Assembly: GCF_024347215.1 (NCBI RefSeq)
Contig: NZ_AP025282.1
Location: 930,001-994,000, forward strand
Source of the DNA: Aliamphritea ceti
Lineage (GTDB): Bacteria > Pseudomonadota > Gammaproteobacteria > Pseudomonadales > Balneatricaceae
Reading direction: 5' to 3'
DNA length: 64,000 bases
Below the pieces are notes generated by a model that was not told the origin of the DNA, did no database searches, and saw only the letters and a program-made list of their open reading frames with translations. Shown in pieces: positions 1 through 7,802 of this stretch; within the stretch, counting starts at the first letter, position 1; each line of letters opens with the position of its first letter. The translations under genes and the position numbers were made by a program.

Positions 1-411
1 ACGCCAAACCTGAAGGAGCATACCGTTACTTTTATTGATACGCAGAACTGGAAAACTATCAAAAAAATCGATACTCAGGGACCAGGCTTTTTCATGCGCA
101 GTCATGAGAACTCGCCTTATGCCTGGGTCGATGTGTTTGTAGGGCCCGATAAAGATGTGATGCACGTGATTGATAAGGCGACGTTAGAGATTGTTAAAAC
201 CCTTAAGCCTGAGCCGGGCAAAACATCCGGGCATATAGAGTTCACTAAAGATGGCCGCTATGCATTGCTCAGTATCTGGGAAATGGATGGCGCGATAATT
301 GTTTATGATGCCGAAACACTGGAGGAAATAAAACGATTACCTATGAAAAAGCCGGTCGGTAAATATAACGTTTATAACAAAATAACCCGTTCATCCGGTA
401 CCAGTCATTAG
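1..411 (+). CDS. nirF: NirF-type heme d1 biosynthesis protein, 3' end only
   Basis: The reading frame is open from base 1, so the N-terminus lies outside the window; 136 residues are visible before the TAG at 409-411. The visible part is the last blades of a cytochrome-d1-type beta-propeller, ending in GKYNVYNKITRSSGTSH, which I recognise as the NirF type of tail (NirS ends in GKFNVYN plus a few residues). NirF is a periplasmic protein of heme d1 maturation. It lies about 450 bp upstream of the nirS-type gene on the same strand, so the cofactor genes probably extend leftwards from here. A NirN-type protein is the main alternative, but the C-terminal tail favours NirF. Confidence 0.8.
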   Translation, partial: TPNLKEHTVTFIDTQNWKTIKKIDTQGPGFFMRSHENSPYAWVDVFVGPDKDVMHVIDKATLEIVKTLKPEPGKTSGHIEFTKDGRYALLSIWEMDGAIIVYDAETLEEIKRLPMKKPVGKYNVYNKITRSSGTSH

Positions 412-701
412 AAAATTTGCGAATGAACTCAGTGTGCTTGCTGTAAGGCTCTCGTAAGTACACTGTTTTTGTTCGCACCTTCTTCTTTAAATAGATACGC
501 ATTTAAGCGTAGGTTTGTTTGCGTCTGTATTTTCTTTGTAAAATTGCTTTTTTGTTTTCAAGAAATTGATTTTTAAGCACTTTGTTTTTATAAGTTAATC
601 TTGAACTCCTCTTTTTTGAAAGATTCACTGTTTAATTTAATTACAAAATACATTTTGTGATAATAAAAACTAATGCGTGATTTTTATTTTATATAAATTT
701 C

Positions 702-715
702 TTGATCCAGATAAA
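702..715 (+). promoter_or_regulatory. FNR/Dnr-like box upstream of nirS (distal)
   Basis: TTGATCCAGATAAA matches the FNR-family consensus TTGATNNNNATCAA at 9 of 10 defined bases. Its centre (708.5) lies about 41 bp before a start point predicted from the -10-like CATATT at 737-742, the class II activator geometry. The surrounding 412-862 gap is very AT-rich and shows no gene. Inference from motif and spacing only. Confidence 0.5.
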
Positions 716-760
716 TATGATGCTATTTAAAATAATCATATTGAAACTTTTTTATATAAA

Positions 761-774
761 TTGACCATTGTCAG
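761..774 (+). promoter_or_regulatory. FNR/Dnr-like box upstream of nirS (proximal)
   Basis: TTGACCATTGTCAG is an inverted TTGAC/GTCAg pair with a 4-bp spacer, the form found for Dnr/Nnr regulators in denitrifiers. TTAATA at 795-800 could be the -10, putting the site near -40. It and the distal box may serve two promoters or one of them may be fortuitous. Confidence 0.5.
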
Positions 775-862
775 TTTTTTTATTGCCAACATGATTAATA
801 GTGCATCCAGTATAAGTTATTTAGCCAAACGAAAACGTAAATAACCGCTGGAGATGTGGTCG

Positions 863-2491
863 ATGAAAACATTAAAGTATGGACTATCCACAATTGGCCT
901 GGCTATTGGTATGGCAACAGGTGGATTTTCTATGTCTGCTGTTGCAGCTGAACCTACCTTATCTGAAGCAGACTTTGCGAAAGCACAGTTACAGTACTTC
1001 CAGCGTTGTGCTGGTTGTCATGGTGTGCTGCGCAAGGGCGCAACAGGTAAGAATCTGGAGCCAAAGGAAACACGTAAAAAAGGCCAGGAGCGCCTGGAAA
1101 AAATTATCGCCTATGGTACTGAGGGCGGTATGAATAATTTCGACGATATTTTCTCTGAAGAAGATATTGCTAATCTGGCAACATTTATTCAGATGGAGCC
1201 ACCGGTTCCACCAGAAATGTCTTTAGAGCAAATGCGTTCGCATACTAAAGAGTTTGTTGCCCCTAAAGATTATCCAACTAAGCCAATGCATGATCGCAAC
1301 TGGGAAAACTTCTTTGTTGTTATCGAGCGTGATGCGGGCACAGCGGCAATCATCGATGGCGACACTAAAGAAGTGATTACCCATATCGATACAGGTTATG
1401 CAGTACACGTAATCAAAGGTACTGAGCACCACAAAATTGATCACGCAGAAGATATTGGTCGTTTTTGGTACACCATTGGCCGTGACGGCAAGGTTAACAA
1501 GATCGATCTATGGCAAACCCCTGACAAGATGCTAGTTGCCGAAACTAAGATGGCTTATGACGCACGTGATATTGCTGTTTCAGGCGATGGTAAATACGTT
1601 GTTGCTGGTGGTTACTGGCCTGCGCATTTTGTAATCATGGATGCGGTTACATTAAACCCATTAAAAGTTATTACTACGCGTGGTTATAACACTAAAGGTG
1701 AGTTTGTTAACGAAGCGCGTGTAGCTGCCGTTTACACTTCTCCAAATAAATCTGAGTTTACTGTTGCTGTTAAAGAAACAGGTCAGATGTTGCAAGTTGA
1801 TTACAGCGATTTAGATAACTTAACAATTACTTCAATTGCCTCTTCAGAATTCTTGCATGACGGTTTTTACGATCCTACAGGCCGTTACTTCCAAATTGCA
1901 GCTAACGCATCAAACAAGATGGTAATTGTTGATACTGAAACAGGTAAGTTAGAAGCTCAAATTGATGTTGATTCACTTCCTCACCCTGGCCCTGGTGCTA
2001 ACTGGAACGATAAAGACTGCGGCCCTGTGGGCGGCACAACTCACTTAGGTACTGGTTTAGTATCTGTTTGGGGTAATGATCCGGCTGGTCACGCAGATAG
2101 TGCATGGAAACTTTGCTACGAAGTTGAGACTGATGGTGCTGGTGCATTCATCCGTACTCATCCAACGTCACAATACGTTTGGGCTGACCAAATTAAGCAC
2201 CCTGAGCCAGAAATTCAGCAATCAGTACAGGTATTTGATAAAGATACCCGTGAGATTGTTAAGACTATCCGTGTAACTGAAGAGCCAGGTAAGGCGGCAC
2301 TTCACATGGAGTTTAACGCTGACGGTACTGAAGTTTGGGTGTCTGTCTGGAACCGTAAAGATGCGAAGAACCCTACAGGTGAAATCGTGGTTTACGATGC
2401 GAAAACTCTCGAAGAGAAGACGCGTATTAAAGGCCTCACTACACCAACAGGTAAGTTCAACGTTTATAACCGTATGAACCATAAAACCTAG
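863..2491 (+). CDS. nirS: Cytochrome cd1 nitrite reductase-like protein (NirS type)
   Basis: Predicted periplasmic cytochrome cd1 that reduces nitrite to NO. The ATG at 863 is preferred to 854 because GGAG at 850-853 is correctly spaced; this gives 542 aa. A Sec signal peptide (about residues 1-29) is followed by a cytochrome c domain with CAGCH at 49-53 and an eight-bladed d1 propeller ending in TPTGKFNVYN. The proximal heme d1 ligand segment GYAVH is kept (His 182), as is FLHDG (His 332). Two oddities: the segment that in classical NirS reads about ASHxxPEF is TSPNKSEF here (292-299), so a histidine I recall as active-site is missing, and a His-rich insertion (HHKIDH, 189-194) follows the proximal ligand. 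Extra cysteines occur in DCGPVG and LCYEV. It may be a divergent NirS or a NirS-like paralogue with another role. Confidence 0.82.
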   Translation: MKTLKYGLSTIGLAIGMATGGFSMSAVAAEPTLSEADFAKAQLQYFQRCAGCHGVLRKGATGKNLEPKETRKKGQERLEKIIAYGTEGGMNNFDDIFSEEDIANLATFIQMEPPVPPEMSLEQMRSHTKEFVAPKDYPTKPMHDRNWENFFVVIERDAGTAAIIDGDTKEVITHIDTGYAVHVIKGTEHHKIDHAEDIGRFWYTIGRDGKVNKIDLWQTPDKMLVAETKMAYDARDIAVSGDGKYVVAGGYWPAHFVIMDAVTLNPLKVITTRGYNTKGEFVNEARVAAVYTSPNKSEFTVAVKETGQMLQVDYSDLDNLTITSIASSEFLHDGFYDPTGRYFQIAANASNKMVIVDTETGKLEAQIDVDSLPHPGPGANWNDKDCGPVGGTTHLGTGLVSVWGNDPAGHADSAWKLCYEVETDGAGAFIRTHPTSQYVWADQIKHPEPEIQQSVQVFDKDTREIVKTIRVTEEPGKAALHMEFNADGTEVWVSVWNRKDAKNPTGEIVVYDAKTLEEKTRIKGLTTPTGKFNVYNRMNHKT

Positions 2492-2513
2492 TCAACATTG
2501 AGTGATTAATGTG

Positions 2514-2544
2514 GCAGGCATAACGGGTGTTATGCCTGCTTTTT
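2514..2544 (+). terminator. Intrinsic terminator between nirS and the napC/nirT-like gene
   Basis: A perfect 11-bp inverted repeat, GCAGGCATAAC / GTTATGCCTGC with a 4-base loop, is followed by TTTTT. It stands only 20 bp behind the nirS stop and overlaps the TTG at 2543, so it should cut down expression of the next gene relative to nirS. Confidence 0.8.
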
Positions 2545-2575
2545 GTTCGCTTTGATTATAGTTGAAGAGTTGATC

Positions 2576-4348
2576 ATGGATAAAAATACATCAAGCAAGC
2601 AAGGCTTCTGGTCCCGTCGTCGGATACTGGGGGTTACCGCTGCCGGTGCTTTAGTATTTTTTGTTGTTGGGATTATTTTCTGGGGCGGTTTCAATACCGC
2701 TATGGAAGCCACCAATAGCACTGAATTCTGCATTGGCTGCCATGAAATGAAAAATAACGTTTACGAAGAATATAAACCAACTATCCATTACACCAATCGT
2801 ACCGGCGTTCGCGCAGGCTGCCCTGATTGTCACGTTCCCCGACCCTGGGTTCATAAAATTATCCGCAAAATTAAGGCATCCAGAGAATTGTTTTATTGGG
2901 CTACCGGCAAGATCGATACGCCTGAGAAATTTGATGAACATCGTCTGGGTCTTGCAAAAAGCGTTTGGGGAGCCATGAAAAATACTGATTCAAGAGAGTG
3001 CCGTAACTGCCACAACTTTGAGTCAATGAACCCAGAATTCCAAAAACCACGTGCACGTAAGCAACATCTTAATTCCTTTGAAACAGGTCAAACCTGTATT
3101 GATTGTCATAAAGGTATAGCGCATCACGATGTTCGTGATCAGTTGAATGACGAAGAATTAGAAGCATTAGAAGCGCCGAATCCTAAGTTTATCAAACCAA
3201 TACCAAAGGAATATTTAGAAGGATTGGCACGTGCAGAAGCTAAAGAAGCAGCTGTTGTTGCTAAACAAAAAGCTGATACAGAAGCGATTGTTAAGCGCGC
3301 CGTTGATGCGGCTAAGGCTGAAGCAAAAGCGGAAGCCGAAAGTAAGGAGGCAGCGGTAAGCACAAATTCACCTGCACAGAGCAGTAATATCAATGTCGAT
3401 TGGAATAAGGCTGGAACAACCGATATTACGGTTTTCTACCCTGGTACCGCTTCTATGGAATGGGTTCTTGGTCGTAAGCATGGTGGCAAGCGTGCCTTTA
3501 CTAAAGGTGATCGTTGTGTCGAGTGTCATGATAAAGAGACAGCTGCAATCGGTGACCTGATTGTTAGCGGTGAAAGTAAAAAGGTTGAAGAACCTAATCT
3601 AATTCCGGGTAAGCGCGGCAGTATTCCGGTAGAAATTAATACTACTTATGATGATGAAAATCTGTACCTGCGCTTTAGCTGGACAGATGGTGATCATGCT
3701 CCTGCCCCTTTTGTTGAAGGCGGTAAAATGGATCCTGAAAACCCAATGAAACTGGCGTTTATGCTGGCTACTGATGAGGTTGAATATGCAGACCGTGCCG
3801 GTTGTTGGGGTACCTGTCATGCCGATGCTGATGAAATGCCTTTTGCACCGGAAGATCAGGTACTTAAAGATTCTGAATTGGCAGCACGTTTAGATCTGAG
3901 TTCAGGTGTGACTAAGTACCTGAAAGAATCCCGTAGCAAAATTGAGCTTAAGGGACGTAAAGGTAAAGCGTTAGGCGGCTGGGATAAGTTGAAAGCTGAA
4001 GGTGATATCACTGCTGCAATGGCTGCTAATCAGTATATGGATCTGGTGCGTTACAAGTCAGGTTCAGACGAAACTGAAGATGGTCAGATTCTTGCCGAAC
4101 GGTCTATGCATGGCGGCCAGGGCGCTGAAGTGGAAGCGTCTATGAAAGCTGGTACATGGTCTGTGGTCATTAAACGTAAACTGAAGTCTGATAAACCAGG
4201 TGATGTAAATATTGAGCCAGGTAAACAGTATAACTTTGGTTTCGCAATTCACGATGATTTTACTGGTGGACGTTACCATCACGTATCGCTGGGCTATAAA
4301 TTGGCACTGGATGATGCCGAAGCAGAGATTAATGCGGTTAAGCAGTAA
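2576..4348 (+). CDS. NapC/NirT tetraheme quinol dehydrogenase fused to EB_dh-like heme domain
   Basis: Predicted membrane-anchored multiheme cytochrome that takes electrons from quinol and hands them to periplasmic reductases such as the NirS upstream. The start is ATG 2576 (GAAGAG just upstream), giving 590 aa; a TTG at 2543 lies inside the terminator and is rejected. After an N-terminal membrane helix (about 16-38) come four CXXCH motifs at 52, 82, 142 and 174, the NapC/NirT pattern. An Ala/Lys/Glu-rich, probably helical linker (about 190-265) leads to a second part with CVECH at 314 and an unusual CX3CH (CWGTCH) at 410, resembling the ethylbenzene-dehydrogenase-related heme-binding family. 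NirT directly after nirS is known from Pseudomonas stutzeri; the fused C-terminal part makes this protein about three times longer. Confidence 0.8.
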   Translation: MDKNTSSKQGFWSRRRILGVTAAGALVFFVVGIIFWGGFNTAMEATNSTEFCIGCHEMKNNVYEEYKPTIHYTNRTGVRAGCPDCHVPRPWVHKIIRKIKASRELFYWATGKIDTPEKFDEHRLGLAKSVWGAMKNTDSRECRNCHNFESMNPEFQKPRARKQHLNSFETGQTCIDCHKGIAHHDVRDQLNDEELEALEAPNPKFIKPIPKEYLEGLARAEAKEAAVVAKQKADTEAIVKRAVDAAKAEAKAEAESKEAAVSTNSPAQSSNINVDWNKAGTTDITVFYPGTASMEWVLGRKHGGKRAFTKGDRCVECHDKETAAIGDLIVSGESKKVEEPNLIPGKRGSIPVEINTTYDDENLYLRFSWTDGDHAPAPFVEGGKMDPENPMKLAFMLATDEVEYADRAGCWGTCHADADEMPFAPEDQVLKDSELAARLDLSSGVTKYLKESRSKIELKGRKGKALGGWDKLKAEGDITAAMAANQYMDLVRYKSGSDETEDGQILAERSMHGGQGAEVEASMKAGTWSVVIKRKLKSDKPGDVNIEPGKQYNFGFAIHDDFTGGRYHHVSLGYKLALDDAEAEINAVKQ

Positions 4349-4369
4349 CAAATAACCGCTTCTACTAGG

Positions 4370-4404
4370 ATAAGAGGGCTTGTGCTTACAAGCCCCTTAT
4401 TTTT
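4370..4404 (+). terminator. Intrinsic terminator after the napC/nirT-like gene
   Basis: Stem ATAAG..GCTTGT / ACAAGC..CTTAT with a GCTT loop (4370-4400) and a following TTTT run, 22 bp after the stop codon. Confidence 0.8.
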
Positions 4405-4473
4405 CTAAAAATGCTGTTTCTTATGAAATTAGCTCTTTCAAATCTGAATTTTGTTATACGAAAGCATCGGTCT

Positions 4474-4516
4474 TTGACATGTGTCGGGGTAACAGGTGTG
4501 TTCTGGCTGCTATTAT
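4474..4516 (+). promoter_or_regulatory. FNR/Dnr-like box and -10 element of dnr
   Basis: TTGACATGTGTCGG (4474-4487) is an imperfect TTGAC-N4-GTCaa site. TATTAT at 4511-4516 is a good -10, which places the box centre about 41.5 bp before the predicted start point. This suggests that the regulator gene is itself under FNR-family control, possibly autoregulated. Inference from motif and spacing. Confidence 0.55.
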
Positions 4517-4562
4517 TTGCAGATAACCATTGAACATATAATTGCCCGAGAGCCCGATAATC

Positions 4563-5243
4563 ATGATTGAAGAAATTGCTGCAGAGGTCAGACAGCATCT
4601 GTTACTTTCATCGCTATCTGATCAGGCGTTTGCTGAATTAATCAGCCATTGCCGGATTGTGCACCTTGGACATAACGAAAGTCTGTTTCATCAGGGCAGC
4701 GATGCCCATAGTTTTTATATTGTCCTGAAGGGTAGGGTTAAGCTATTTAGAGTATCTCCGGATGGCCAGACTAAAGTCATTGAAGTGGTCAGCCCAGGGC
4801 AAGCCTTTGCTGAAGCCTTGATGTTTCTTGATCAGCATAGGTATCCTTTGAACGCTGAAGGTATGGAGCCGGGAGATGTGCTACTAATTCCTCGTCAGTA
4901 CTATAAAAAGTTGCTACTGGCTGAGCCTGAGTGTGCAATGCGTTTACTCGGCAGCATGGCGCTGAAGCTACATCGACGTATTAATGAAATTGAAACCTTG
5001 ACGTTACAGAACACCCGCCATCGTCTGGGACATTATCTTTCTAACCTGGCACCTGATCAGACAGCGCAGAGCTGCAAATTTGATTTACCAATGGCGAAGC
5101 AACTGATTGCTTCGCAACTGGGTATGCAACCTGAGACTTTTTCCCGTCTGATTAAAGAAATGAAGAGTGCTGGCATTATTTCCGTACATGGGGCGGAAAT
5201 CTGTGTACATGACTTATCGCGTTTGAGGGCCTTTGGGCACTAG
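4563..5243 (+). CDS. dnr: Crp/Fnr-family transcription regulator of the Dnr type
   Basis: Predicted cytoplasmic activator of denitrification genes. The ATG at 4563 is preferred to a TTG at 4542, giving 226 aa, the usual Dnr length. A cyclic-nucleotide-binding fold (about 20-130) is followed by the long dimer helix with RINEIETLTLQN and a winged helix-turn-helix whose recognition part QPETFSRLIKEM matches Dnr nearly residue for residue. The N-terminal cysteines that hold the Fe-S cluster in true Fnr are absent, which fits the heme-dependent NO sensing known for Dnr. It stands alone between terminator and lipoprotein gene, next to nirS, and has an FNR-type box in its own promoter. Confidence 0.85.
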   Translation: MIEEIAAEVRQHLLLSSLSDQAFAELISHCRIVHLGHNESLFHQGSDAHSFYIVLKGRVKLFRVSPDGQTKVIEVVSPGQAFAEALMFLDQHRYPLNAEGMEPGDVLLIPRQYYKKLLLAEPECAMRLLGSMALKLHRRINEIETLTLQNTRHRLGHYLSNLAPDQTAQSCKFDLPMAKQLIASQLGMQPETFSRLIKEMKSAGIISVHGAEICVHDLSRLRAFGH

Positions 5244-5328
5244 CTGAATGTGTCGCTGCCGGTATAATGGTCATATATATAGAGCTTTTAGTCCGGCTCA
5301 GGTTATTACCAGCAGATAAGGATTTTTC

Positions 5329-5964
5329 ATGTCACCGATTAAACTTGCCGCTCTGGCTTTCAGCGTTTTGCTGACCGGTTGTGCGACTTCAAATTTTGTA
5401 CCGGTTGTAGAAGAACGTGGTCAGAGTTCAGTGGGAGAAACCCGTTCGGCATCTGATTCCCGTCAGGGTGTGATCGTGACACCGGTTGATCCTACTCAGC
5501 CAATCGGTTCTGTTACTCGGGTAGATACCAGTGGTCAGATCCAGTCCCGTTCGCTGGACAGTCAGCCGGTTAAGCCTGATGTGCTGCCTACACAGGCTAC
5601 AAAGCCTATTAAAACCTCCGCTTCTCTGACACAGGCGCCGCCGCGTAATCCTGCTGTTATTGCATTGTTAAAAACTGCTTCTCAGCAACAACAGCAAGGA
5701 TCACTGAGTTCTGCCCAGTCGAGTCTGGAGCGTGCTCAGCGGATTGCACCACGGGATCCTCAGGTGTATTACCAGCTGGCAGATGTTCGCTGGAGGCAGG
5801 GGCAATTCCTGCAAGCAGAGCAATTAGCATTGAAAGGTGTTGCGGTTGCAGGTGGTCAGCCGAAAGTTGAACGTCGTTTATGGCTACTGATAGCGGATAT
5901 TCGTCGGGAAGGTGGCGATAGCAGTGGCGCTAAAAAAGCTCGCGAGAGAGCCGGACAGCTGTAA
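5329..5964 (+). CDS. TPR-containing lipoprotein
   Basis: Function not recognised. The N-terminus is a lipoprotein signal with lipobox LTGC (Cys 18), so the mature protein should be membrane-anchored. Residues about 20-105 are Ser/Thr/Gln/Pro-rich and probably unstructured; residues about 107-205 hold two tetratricopeptide-like helical hairpins, including DPQVYYQLADVRWRQGQFLQAEQLA. TPR lipoproteins often act as scaffolds for envelope complexes, but no partner is suggested by the neighbours. A TATAAT at 5263-5268 preceded by TGCCGG may be its promoter. Confidence 0.75.
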   Translation: MSPIKLAALAFSVLLTGCATSNFVPVVEERGQSSVGETRSASDSRQGVIVTPVDPTQPIGSVTRVDTSGQIQSRSLDSQPVKPDVLPTQATKPIKTSASLTQAPPRNPAVIALLKTASQQQQQGSLSSAQSSLERAQRIAPRDPQVYYQLADVRWRQGQFLQAEQLALKGVAVAGGQPKVERRLWLLIADIRREGGDSSGAKKARERAGQL

Positions 5965-5981
5965 CATTTGATGATGAATTA

Positions 5982-6009
5982 AAAGAGGCGCATTAGCGCC
6001 TCTTTTTTT
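5982..6009. terminator. Intrinsic terminator after the TPR lipoprotein gene
   Basis: AAAGAGGCGC-ATTA-GCGCCTCTTT followed by more T residues. The A/T-flanked stem could work in both directions, serving also the leftward hydrolase gene. Confidence 0.85.
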
Positions 6010-6077
6010 ATGTATGCAGTTTTTGTGAAAGGTTCTGCATAAGAGCTCTTCACAAGAGCTTAATTTAAGAGCTTTGT

Positions 6078-7007
6078 TTAAGGCTCGAGCTGAATGATAT
6101 CCAGATCATTCGCGAAGATAATATCACCGTTATACTGCTTACGAATTTCAGCTTCGGTTTGCGCTTCTTTACCCAGGCTTCGGTTCATACGGTGCGAAAT
6201 GACCAGTTTTTCGGGTTTGGTTTCTCCGGCAATTTTACCTATGTCGCTTGGCAGCATATGGAGTCTGGCTGCTACGCCGAATGCACTTTCCGGGACGGCG
6301 TTGTGGGCAACAATAATGTCGCTGCCTTTAGCCAGAGTACTGAAGGTATCGTACTGGTTGCTCATATCACCAGTGAAACTGATACTACAGCCGGCAATGT
6401 TAACTCGCCAGGCCGTTGCTGCAATGGGGCCGTGATTGACAGGAATTGCTTGCAGGCTGATATCATCATTTAATGCATAGTTGCTGATTTCTAGCGGCGT
6501 TAGTGGAACATCCGTGGTCTGGATTTTGTAAGCACTGCGCTGGTCTGGTTCAACAAAATTTTGCAGGTATGAATAGCTGCCTTGTGGGCCAAAGTTTCTA
6601 CGTATGAATGTTGATGTTGATGGCATCACCCGGTTACCGGCCGGGCCGTAAATCAGTAAATCGCTGCGTCGTGGTGTAAAGAATGAGGCTTTAATAAAGG
6701 CTGGAAGGTCGGCGCTGTGATCGACATGTAAGTGGCTAAACAGAATAGCATCAAGATCTTCGATTTTAGCACCGCTTTTTTCGAAGTTAATCCCACTGCC
6801 TGCACCTGTGTCGAGCAAGATTCTGGCGCGGTTGTCGAGCTTAATAAGATAACTGCTGGAGGCGCGGTTATCAGTGAATTCAGGGCCGCCGGAGCCTAGC
6901 ACTTGCAAGCTCACACGATCGGCGTCGCATTGATGACTGGCTTGCACAAAGCTGGCTGTTGTCAGAAGGGTTGAAGCAAAGATCAGACGTTGCAATGAGG
7001 TAAACAT
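6078..7007 (-). CDS. Secreted metallo-beta-lactamase-fold hydrolase
   Basis: Predicted periplasmic metal-dependent hydrolase; substrate unknown. The start is placed at 7007 (MFTSLQR), ten residues inside the open frame, because GAGGG precedes it; this gives 309 aa with a clear signal peptide ending near VQASH. The zinc-binding motif HLHVDH lies at 92-97, with further ligands in NHGP, SFTGD and the C-terminal SHR. The overall layout with an inserted segment (SYLQNF) resembles RNase Z/arylsulfatase-like MBL proteins that carry export signals. The downstream gene 18 bp away on its 5' side is a HAD phosphatase on the same strand, so the two may be cotranscribed. Confidence 0.8.
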   Translation of the reverse strand: MFTSLQRLIFASTLLTTASFVQASHQCDADRVSLQVLGSGGPEFTDNRASSSYLIKLDNRARILLDTGAGSGINFEKSGAKIEDLDAILFSHLHVDHSADLPAFIKASFFTPRRSDLLIYGPAGNRVMPSTSTFIRRNFGPQGSYSYLQNFVEPDQRSAYKIQTTDVPLTPLEISNYALNDDISLQAIPVNHGPIAATAWRVNIAGCSISFTGDMSNQYDTFSTLAKGSDIIVAHNAVPESAFGVAARLHMLPSDIGKIAGETKPEKLVISHRMNRSLGKEAQTEAEIRKQYNGDIIFANDLDIIQLEP

Positions 7008-7055
7008 GGTTGGCCCTCTTCCGTGAAAAAGGGCCAAGATGCCGTAAGCCGGTAC

Positions 7056-7772
7056 TTATTGCAAGCGGTCCAGCAGGGCTGGGATTTCATTAATATTATT
7101 AAGAACATGATCAGCATGTTCGCCCAGCAGTTCAGCTGTGCTGGTACCGGTTAATACACCAATAGCCATGCCTGCTTCAGCGTTGCGTGCCATTTCGATG
7201 TCATGAAGGTTATCGCCGACAACAATTACTTCTTCAGGTTTGAGGCCTGTCTCTGCACAGAAACCCATTACCATACCTGCGCCAGGCTTGATGCCGTGAC
7301 CGGTGTCGTAACCGCAGATAAAGTCTAATTTATCCAATACATTGAAGCGACCCAGCGAGCTGTAAATACCTTGCTCACTGTCGCTGGTAGCAATACCCAG
7401 CTTTAGCCCCATAGCGCGGAATGTGTTGAAGAGCATACCAAGATCCGTAACCGGTACACTGTGTTCAGTACTGCCTTCCTGAAAGATAGTGTTCAATTCA
7501 TTTACCAGCTCATCACTTATCGGACGGTTGATAAATGGCGCCCAATGTTCGGCAATTTCACGGTTACTTGCCGCAGCCAGTACTGAACCACCGAGAATGA
7601 TGTTTTGTTCTACATCATAGCCGGTCGCTTCCAGCATTTTTGCTGCAACTAACTCATCACCATCCGCCATCTTTTTAGATGCCTCATGAATCAATGGTAA
7701 CCAAGAAGCCATGAAGTCGATGAGTGTACCGTCTTTATCGAAGAGTAAACCTTTGTAATGGGTCATAGTCAT
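7056..7772 (-). CDS. HAD-family hydrolase (phosphoglycolate-phosphatase-like)
   Basis: Predicted cytoplasmic phosphatase of 238 aa. HAD motif I is FDKDGTLIDF with both aspartates present, motif II is ATSDS, and motif III/IV is PGAGMV..VVGDNLHDIEMA. The alpha-helical cap between motifs I and II is of the C1 type found in Gph/PGP-like enzymes. It could recycle 2-phosphoglycolate or act on another small phosphate ester. The exact start (7772 or the second Met at 7766) is not decided because the ribosome-binding site is weak. Confidence 0.8.
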   Translation of the reverse strand: MTMTHYKGLLFDKDGTLIDFMASWLPLIHEASKKMADGDELVAAKMLEATGYDVEQNIILGGSVLAAASNREIAEHWAPFINRPISDELVNELNTIFQEGSTEHSVPVTDLGMLFNTFRAMGLKLGIATSDSEQGIYSSLGRFNVLDKLDFICGYDTGHGIKPGAGMVMGFCAETGLKPEEVIVVGDNLHDIEMARNAEAGMAIGVLTGTSTAELLGEHADHVLNNINEIPALLDRLQ

Positions 7773-7802
7773 TTTCTTATAGAACTGTGTGTGAATAACG
7801 GA

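Noticed and set aside
565..578. FNR-like TTGATTTTTAAGC
   Set aside because: Only the left half-site matches; the right half lacks ATCAA.
2543..2575. TTG start for the napC/nirT-like gene
   Set aside because: It lies in the U-tract of the preceding terminator; ATG 2576 has a proper ribosome-binding site and gives the normal N-terminal anchor.
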